From the NCBI GenBank assembly GCA_021845925.1, contig JAJZUW010000011.1, forward strand, positions 1 to 64,000: 64,000 bases of DNA, given 5' to 3'. The DNA comes from Pseudomonadota bacterium (GTDB lineage Bacteria > Pseudomonadota > Gammaproteobacteria > Burkholderiales > Sulfuriferulaceae). The position numbers were made by a program, and so were the translations under genes. The notes under the pieces were generated by a model. That model was given only the letters and a program-made list of their open reading frames with translations. It was not told where the DNA came from and ran no database searches. This document shows, piece after piece, positions 58,515-64,000 of this stretch. How positions within the stretch are numbered: the first letter of the stretch is position 1; every line of letters begins with the position of its first letter.

Positions 58515-60449
58515 ATGGAGAATGATATTCAACAGATGATCAACGTGGCTAGTACGCCACCGAACGGTGAAGTAGAGCTAGGAGCCCCACCGGCCAGCGC
58601 CTGGGTCAGGTTTCTACGTAGCTACGGACCCACGCCGAACAACCTGACGATGTTCGACGAATATGTGTCTGGCGCTCTGGGCAGGGCGAAGGTTCAGCCG
58701 ATCAGTCTGTCGACGCCGCTGCTTGACTCGATGGTTCAGTACGTAGAATCCAAGGCACCGGGGTCGCTCTTAATCGCTGGCACGGCGGGCGATGGCAAGA
58801 CCTACCACTGCCGGGCCCTTTGGACTCGCATCGGGGGAGATCCCAAGGTCTGGGCGGGCAAGGGCAATGTGAAGGAGTACCGCCTGACTGATGGCCGGTT
58901 GGCGGTCTTCATCAAGGATCTGTCCGAGTTCAATGGCGAAGAGAGTGATCTTCCACTGCAGCGGCTCGAAAAGTCGGTCCTAGGTGGAGACGACTCCGAA
59001 ATCGTGATCCTGGCGGCCAACCATGGCCAGCTTCTCGACCGCCTGCGCGACCTCGGAAAGCGCCAGGGCCGCGTCCATCCGCTCCGCAAGCCCCTGCAGG
59101 AGCGTTTCCTGCAAGCCGGCCCCGCGCCGGACAGATTGGCTGTCTTCGACCTCAGCCGCTCGACTAGCCGGAAGACGCTCGACGAGGTCGCCAATGCGGT
59201 GGCCGGACATCCCGAATGGGCCAACTGCGCGCGTTGCTCTTTGAAGGCCGGTGGGAGGGTTTGTCCGATCGATGAGAACCGTCGCCGCTTGCTCGGCGAG
59301 TCTGATGGCGGGCAGCTCGCGCGCCGCCTAGGCGATTTGGTCGAGATCGCCCGACTCAATGGACTACATCTCCCGGTGCGTGATCTGCTCGCCCTGTGCT
59401 CGAACATGGTTCTCGGCTACGCTGACGCCAAGGGGGCCAAAGAAAATTTGATGACCTGCGCGGACGTGCCCAACATCCAAGAGAGCGGGCACATCGGCAA
59501 GGCCAGCATCTACACCAACGTCTTTGGAGGCAACTTGCCCAAACGCAGGGCCGCCGATCGGCCCGTCTTCAAGGCTATGGCCAGTTTCGGCGTAGGCGAG
59601 GAGACTACCAACGCGGCCGATGGCCTGCTGGTTTATGGCAAGGACGATTCGAGGCTCCAAGCCGATTTCGATCGCCTGGTGGGCTGTGACCTCTTCTACG
59701 GCGCGACAGCGGAATTCCGCGCGGCCCAAGACGCCTACTTGGAAGGCTATGAGGGCGCGCGCTTGGAAGGCGGCTCATCTGAGTTTATGGAGATGCTCGA
59801 AGCCCAGCGTCGCCGGTTCTATTTCACCTTACCCGAGGCCGAGGCAGACCATCCCCGCTGGTCAATGACGGCCTTCCGCTTCGCGGGCGACTACCTGGGT
59901 ATCATCGAATCGCTCAAGGCAAAGAAGCCCGTCAGCGAGATCGTTCGCGGGCGCATCGCCAAGGGGCTCAACCGTGTCATGACCGGACTACTTTTGGAGA
60001 ACGTCGATCGCATTTTCATCGCTAGCTCCGGCGGCTTCACGCAAAGCCGCGTGAGCGTGCTCTGCAACCATGAGACGCCCTCGCGCCGGCAAGGCGGGGT
60101 CGGCATGGCCATCAAACTCGATGAGGAGACGGAGCGTCCCCAGATCGACGTGTCGCTGTCTCCTGGCCCCGGCAACTCGGTCGCCTTCGACCTCACGCCC
60201 ATCCGGCATGAGTTCCTCTCGCGCGTCGCGGACGGCGCATTGCCAGCGAGCTTCTCCAACGAGTGCCTCGAGGATCTGTTGGCCTTCAAGGCCAAGCTGC
60301 TGCGCAAAGCCGAGATCGTTCGCAAGACCGGATTTGCCGGCGACGACGAGGCCGGCGGCGAAGCCTCCGCGCTGACGTTGAATTTCATCGACATCGAACC
60401 GGGAGGACGCGGCTTTGCTCGTCCTGTGACTGTAAGGACCCCGGCATGA
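58515..60449 (+). CDS. P-loop ATPase of a three-gene defence-like operon (DptF-like)
   Basis: A 644-residue protein starting at the ATG at 58515 (AAGGAAAG upstream, 58502-58509). Walker A is GTAGDGKT (residues 89-96). A probable zinc knuckle CARCSLKAGGRVCPI (~238-252) and long helical regions follow. No helicase or nuclease motif is clear. The three-gene order ATPase, mid-sized protein, very large protein matches the DptF-DptG-DptH restriction module of DNA phosphorothioation systems; I give this as the closest known layout, not a proven identity. GC is clearly higher than in the tns genes. It overlaps the next gene (ATGA). Confidence 0.6.
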   Translation: MENDIQQMINVASTPPNGEVELGAPPASAWVRFLRSYGPTPNNLTMFDEYVSGALGRAKVQPISLSTPLLDSMVQYVESKAPGSLLIAGTAGDGKTYHCRALWTRIGGDPKVWAGKGNVKEYRLTDGRLAVFIKDLSEFNGEESDLPLQRLEKSVLGGDDSEIVILAANHGQLLDRLRDLGKRQGRVHPLRKPLQERFLQAGPAPDRLAVFDLSRSTSRKTLDEVANAVAGHPEWANCARCSLKAGGRVCPIDENRRRLLGESDGGQLARRLGDLVEIARLNGLHLPVRDLLALCSNMVLGYADAKGAKENLMTCADVPNIQESGHIGKASIYTNVFGGNLPKRRAADRPVFKAMASFGVGEETTNAADGLLVYGKDDSRLQADFDRLVGCDLFYGATAEFRAAQDAYLEGYEGARLEGGSSEFMEMLEAQRRRFYFTLPEAEADHPRWSMTAFRFAGDYLGIIESLKAKKPVSEIVRGRIAKGLNRVMTGLLLENVDRIFIASSGGFTQSRVSVLCNHETPSRRQGGVGMAIKLDEETERPQIDVSLSPGPGNSVAFDLTPIRHEFLSRVADGALPASFSNECLEDLLAFKAKLLRKAEIVRKTGFAGDDEAGGEASALTLNFIDIEPGGRGFARPVTVRTPA

Positions 60450-61999
60450 GCGAAATCATCAAGCGCCCGGAGATCAAGAGCGTCGACTTTTGCGTCGACG
60501 AGAACATTTGGGGACACCGCCTCTACGACGAGCAGCTTCCGCACTTGACGGTGTTGGAATTCTTGGGTGTGCTCGGCTCGAACCTTGACAAGCCGCTGTG
60601 CCCTCACGAGGGGTCGGGCGGGTCGGTCAAATTTCAGCCGCAGCGGCAAATCCGCCTGCGCGGTCTGCTGTTTAACAACCCCTACGTTGAGTCCATTGCC
60701 GAAAGTGCGCTGCCCGATGAGGAGAAGTGGCGGCAGTGGTTCGAGAAGTTCGACCAGGGCAAAACCGGCAACGGCGACGACGACATGGCCTACCTGCGCC
60801 AATCGTTCGCGAGCTTCGACGACTTTGCTAAGGCCGTCGAGCTCTTGCGCTCCTCCTCGTTCGAGTCACGCAGCAACAAGCGTTGGAGCTCGAAGTTCGT
60901 CTTCCCATTCGGTCCCGACGCCCTCTATGAGGACTTGGAGATCGACTCGCGCGGCAAGATGAGCAACGACCGGCGCTTTTTCGCGCGCACGGGTGAGCTT
61001 CTCTATCTCATGCTCACGCGTGCTAAGAGGGGCGCGGAGCTCGGCGACATCCTGGCCAAGCGCCTGTTCGATCGAGAGGTTCCGATGAACAGGCTCGCCC
61101 GCGCACTGCAAGGCCCGCCGCAGATCGCCGACGATCCGCGACCCTCCGGCTACCTGCCTGAAACCGCCCACGCGCGCTTTGATCAAATCTGCGAGGACTG
61201 GCTGTCAATCTTGGCCAAGGACATGCCGATCTACGACGCTTTGGAGCATCTGATAGCCATCTCCAGCTTAAACATGCTCCTCTACTTTCTCGAGCGGGCC
61301 AAGCGGATCGCGGGCGACGATGATCCGGTAGAGATCGTCTGCGAAATCGTCTCCAGGGAGCGCACGAAGGTGCGTGCGCTTTCGGGTGACAGCTACCAGT
61401 TTAACCAAGGGCTTTCCGCCAAGGCAGTGCGCACCCACGTCGAGGCGATTCGGCAAGAGGACCAGTGGGGCAAAGCCGTTGCGAGCGAATTCCCCGAGGC
61501 TGAGCGCGTGAAGCTCATGCGCGAGCGCTTCCAGTGGCCCACGGCCGACGAGGGTGATGACGAGGATTACTCCGGAAAGAGCCCAGACGAGCTGGTCTCC
61601 GATTTGGCCGAGCTCGCGCTAGCACGCCACGAGCAACACGTTGGCAAGATCCACGCGTCCTGGTCGCGCGCGATCGGTCTCAGCTCCCGCCGACTTTCGC
61701 GACGCACACGCTATGCCCCCAACGATCGCCTGCTTAAGTCGATTGTTGTGGTCATCGTGGACGACCGCATGCAGTTCGACGAATTCCTGGCCGAGGCCAA
61801 ACGGCGCTATGGCCTAGTGCTCGGCGACGCCGAGGGAGCGCACCTGGTCGAGGCCAAGCTGATCGACCAAGAAGAGCTCAGCGAAAACCGTGGCAACCTT
61901 GAGGCCCGACTCATTGGCCTGGGTCTGGTTCGCAGACTCTCCGATTCCTGCTCATTTGTAGAAAATCCGTTCGCGTTCAAGGGAGAGGCTGCATGCTGA
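60446..61999 (+). CDS. Second protein of the defence-like operon (DptG-like position)
   Basis: A 517-residue protein from the ATG at 60446, which overlaps the preceding stop as ATGA. An N-terminal MSEIIKRPEIKSVDFCVDEN is followed by an alpha-rich body with FPFGPDALYEDLEIDSRGKM and RRFFARTGELLYLMLTRAKR, and an acidic linker ADEGDDEDYSGK (~367-378). No catalytic motif or membrane helix is recognised. Its position between an ATPase and a very large protein suggests a DptG-type adaptor. It overlaps the third gene (ATG at 61993, stop at 61997-61999). Confidence 0.55.
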   Translation: MSEIIKRPEIKSVDFCVDENIWGHRLYDEQLPHLTVLEFLGVLGSNLDKPLCPHEGSGGSVKFQPQRQIRLRGLLFNNPYVESIAESALPDEEKWRQWFEKFDQGKTGNGDDDMAYLRQSFASFDDFAKAVELLRSSSFESRSNKRWSSKFVFPFGPDALYEDLEIDSRGKMSNDRRFFARTGELLYLMLTRAKRGAELGDILAKRLFDREVPMNRLARALQGPPQIADDPRPSGYLPETAHARFDQICEDWLSILAKDMPIYDALEHLIAISSLNMLLYFLERAKRIAGDDDPVEIVCEIVSRERTKVRALSGDSYQFNQGLSAKAVRTHVEAIRQEDQWGKAVASEFPEAERVKLMRERFQWPTADEGDDEDYSGKSPDELVSDLAELALARHEQHVGKIHASWSRAIGLSSRRLSRRTRYAPNDRLLKSIVVVIVDDRMQFDEFLAEAKRRYGLVLGDAEGAHLVEAKLIDQEELSENRGNLEARLIGLGLVRRLSDSCSFVENPFAFKGEAAC

Positions 62000-64000
62000 C
62001 CGATCGCATCATCGGGCGCGTCGGCGCAGACATCCTCGCCAAGCGCATTTCCAGTCCCGACCAGCCGGGCGATTCGGCGGCGCTCTTCCGCCTTGACAAA
62101 CTCTCGGCCAGTCAGATCGCGGCCGTCGCGCGGGCAATTCTTGCGAATCCCGATTTGCTCGCCCGTGTAGATCTGATGATCCCTGAGGCTCTGGTCGAAG
62201 GTCAAAGCCTGCCTTCGGAGACCTTAATCTCCCACAACGCTGGCTACGTCCGAAACAACGCCGAGACCGCCAAGGCGTCGATCCTGACGGCCAACGGCAA
62301 TGAGCACAACCTGGCTGACACGCTGGGGCACGTCATGGCCATCGGCGCCAAGGAGATGCGCGCCGATCCCGAGCTGTGGGTCGAGGCCACCTTGCACGCG
62401 GGCGGGCTCTCGCCGGTGCCGGACGATCGCGTCGTGTTCCATGCGGCCCTCGGTGGATTGCTTGCCTCCTCCGAGCTTTCGCTGATCCAGCTCGGCGAGT
62501 TTTGCTCCGACATCGTCGAAGCAATCTCCACCCGCGGGCTTCCTATCCGCTATGCAGTCGGCTTCGCGATGCCGCGAGCCGGGCTTCCCAGGGACAGTTC
62601 CTTCTTTTCCAATGCCAAAACCTTCACGGCTACGCGCAAGCCTTGGCAGAAGGCTTTCGCCAAGCTCTTCGCTCAACGTGCTCCGCTGCTCAAGAAGCTT
62701 CGGCAGAACGGCCAGCCGCTCGACGTCGAAGAGCTCGCCGAGCGCATCGAGGCCAATTCCGCGGACATCGCCGAAGGCGCACGCCAAGCCCTTGAGGCAT
62801 TTGCCGCCGCTCCGGTGGGCGACCAAGAGGCGGCCTCGGCCCTTGCGCAGTTCGAGTGGGAAGGCGATGGCGTCTACCTGGCCTTCGACAAGCCCAAAGA
62901 GAAGCAGCTCGGCTTGGCCGACTCGACGATTCGCTTCTTTGACCATGACTGCGAACAGGAGAGCTCGCTGGACGTAGATGCCCGAAAGCTCTTGGAGGAC
63001 TTGAAGTCGCGCGAACGTCGCTCCGACTTCACCGAGGACGACGAAGAGTTCTTTGTGAAGCATCGCCGGCTGCTCGAGCAAGACGCCAAGCTCTGCGCGC
63101 GCTGGGAGAAGGCCCTCTATGGCAAACCCATCGAGTGCAACGACTTTTTCGACGGCTTCGCCCGTGTGGTGAACAGCCTTCATGCCGGCCTGCGCGACGT
63201 CGAGGGCGAGCGCATCCTACGCTTCACCGTGACCAAGGGCCGCAAGGAGTGGCGCGAGCGCTTCAACTACGACGCCGGCAGCTACTTCTCGGCGATGTAT
63301 CGCGGATTGAAGGAACTCATGGGCTCCAAGGCCGATTGGAAGATCGAGCGGCTGGGCAATACCAGCCTGCCCGATCCGCTGTTCGACTACGAGGCCTTCT
63401 TCGCCAAAGAGAAGGAGCTTCGCAACGACAACAAGAACAAGGTCCGACCGAGTTCGTCGCTCTCGCGAGTGGCCTTGCAGATCAAGTTCGACGTGGCCCT
63501 GATCCAGATCTCCAAGGGTAAGGAGACGGTACTGGCCAAGACCCAGCTCCTGTGGAGCTACAAGCCCACCGCGATCGGCCTGTCGATGGTCGCTGACATG
63601 CGTCGCCTGTTGGAGAAGGGCGCAGTTGGCTGCACGGAAGTCCCACGCCGGATGGTGAGCAAGAAGGGCGGGGTGCAAAACGTGTCGCTCCTCGACACTG
63701 GCACGTTGGAGGCGACCTATTCGACTGACGCAGGCTCCCTGGTCCCGGCGGCCAACAAGCTTCGCAGCCTGCGATACGAGATCAAGGGCCGGATCCAGGA
63801 TCTCACGGAAGGCGGTTATCTGACTCTGTCGCAGCGCGACGAGATCAAGGCATCCTGGGACAAGTTCGAGGAGGACTACATCAAAGCAATGGGGGATTTC
63901 GTCTCCACTGGCTTGCATGGCGAGGCTGTCATGCGCCAGGCGGAATCATTTGGCGCGCTGATGACAACCCTCCTGTCCCAAGCCCGAGGCGACGTGTGCC
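61993..64000 (+). CDS. Large third protein of the defence-like operon, 3' end outside window
   Basis: Open from the ATG at 61993 to the window end (at least 669 residues), with no stop. It begins MLTDRIIGRVGADILAKRIS. Visible blocks include SLIQLGEFCSDIVEAISTRG, FFDHDCEQESSLDVDARKLL, RRMVSKKGGVQNVSLLDTGT and LEATYSTDAGSLVPAANKLR. No Walker motif is seen so far; in DptH the HerA/FtsK-like ATPase lies far C-terminal, which would fit. Overlap with the preceding gene is 7 bases. Identity is unproven. Confidence 0.55.
   Translation, partial: MLTDRIIGRVGADILAKRISSPDQPGDSAALFRLDKLSASQIAAVARAILANPDLLARVDLMIPEALVEGQSLPSETLISHNAGYVRNNAETAKASILTANGNEHNLADTLGHVMAIGAKEMRADPELWVEATLHAGGLSPVPDDRVVFHAALGGLLASSELSLIQLGEFCSDIVEAISTRGLPIRYAVGFAMPRAGLPRDSSFFSNAKTFTATRKPWQKAFAKLFAQRAPLLKKLRQNGQPLDVEELAERIEANSADIAEGARQALEAFAAAPVGDQEAASALAQFEWEGDGVYLAFDKPKEKQLGLADSTIRFFDHDCEQESSLDVDARKLLEDLKSRERRSDFTEDDEEFFVKHRRLLEQDAKLCARWEKALYGKPIECNDFFDGFARVVNSLHAGLRDVEGERILRFTVTKGRKEWRERFNYDAGSYFSAMYRGLKELMGSKADWKIERLGNTSLPDPLFDYEAFFAKEKELRNDNKNKVRPSSSLSRVALQIKFDVALIQISKGKETVLAKTQLLWSYKPTAIGLSMVADMRRLLEKGAVGCTEVPRRMVSKKGGVQNVSLLDTGTLEATYSTDAGSLVPAANKLRSLRYEIKGRIQDLTEGGYLTLSQRDEIKASWDKFEEDYIKAMGDFVSTGLHGEAVMRQAESFGALMTTLLSQARGDVC

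Larger units (their letters stand above)
52430..64000 (+). mobile_element. Tn7-like transposon, tns end next to nrdB (other end outside window)
   Basis: The element starts between the nrdB stop (52421) and the first 21-bp repeat (52439) and carries tnsABC and tniQ at this end, as at the right end of Tn7, which lies next to its attachment gene. Cargo genes follow. I cannot fix the tip: no TGT, the usual first bases of such elements, is found between 52421 and 52439, and there is no matching inverted end up to 64000. Composition of the tns genes (GC about half) is lower than of the cargo. Confidence 0.75.

Overview
The window looks like a stretch of a betaproteobacterial chromosome of moderate GC. 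The strongest clue is the gene order rpoE-rseA-rseB-rseC-mucD-glutaredoxin-lepA-lepB-DUF4845-rnc-era-recO-pdxJ. The xseB-ispA-dxs cluster, a second infA beside a cold-shock gene, and the ilvE/zinc-finger pair fit the same group. I cannot name the genus from sequence alone.

Layout. (1) 1-3.6 kb: the end of an IS66-type insertion sequence has broken an AlpA-like regulator at the edge of a small integrated replicon (winged-helix protein, primase-helicase, repeat-rich possible origin, OB-fold protein, small conserved protein). It stops beside a tRNA-Lys(CTT) gene. (2) 3.7-9.0 kb: an EF-hand membrane protein, cspA, infA, a Na+/H+ antiporter-type protein, a 17-copy tandem array and tRNA-Lys(TTT). 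(3) 9.0-31.6 kb: housekeeping genes, mostly on the minus strand. They cover folate and isoprenoid precursors (folE2, dxs, ispA), a Rieske oxygenase, a PilZ/DUF1631 protein, the pdxJ-to-rpoE envelope-stress and translation block, a DsrE protein and gltX. (4) 31.6-44.1 kb: tldD, a nitrilase, an exported small protein, a YhdP-type AsmA protein and acs on the minus strand, then glnE, ilvE and a zinc-finger gene on the plus strand. (5) 44.1-52.4 kb: an 11-copy palindromic repeat array, a TonB-dependent receptor, purU and nrdA-nrdB. (6) 52.4-64 kb: a Tn7-like transposon begins directly behind nrdB. It has clustered 21-bp putative TnsB sites, then tnsA-tnsB-tnsC and a long tniQ/tnsD. A truncated IS remnant follows, then a GC-richer three-gene operon that runs off the window end.

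The most interesting part is region 6. The three cargo genes (P-loop ATPase, ~517-aa protein, very large protein) overlap by ATGA junctions and resemble in layout the DptF-DptG-DptH restriction module of DNA phosphorothioation systems. The sequence similarity is not strong enough for me to be sure, so this could be a divergent or undescribed defence module carried by a Tn7-like element. The target site (3' end of nrdB) and the helix-turn-helix-rich TniQ C-terminus are also unusual.

The two tandem arrays near 8.5 and 44.4 kb carry the same 32-bp palindromic seed, so they appear to be independent expansions of one dispersed repeat family.
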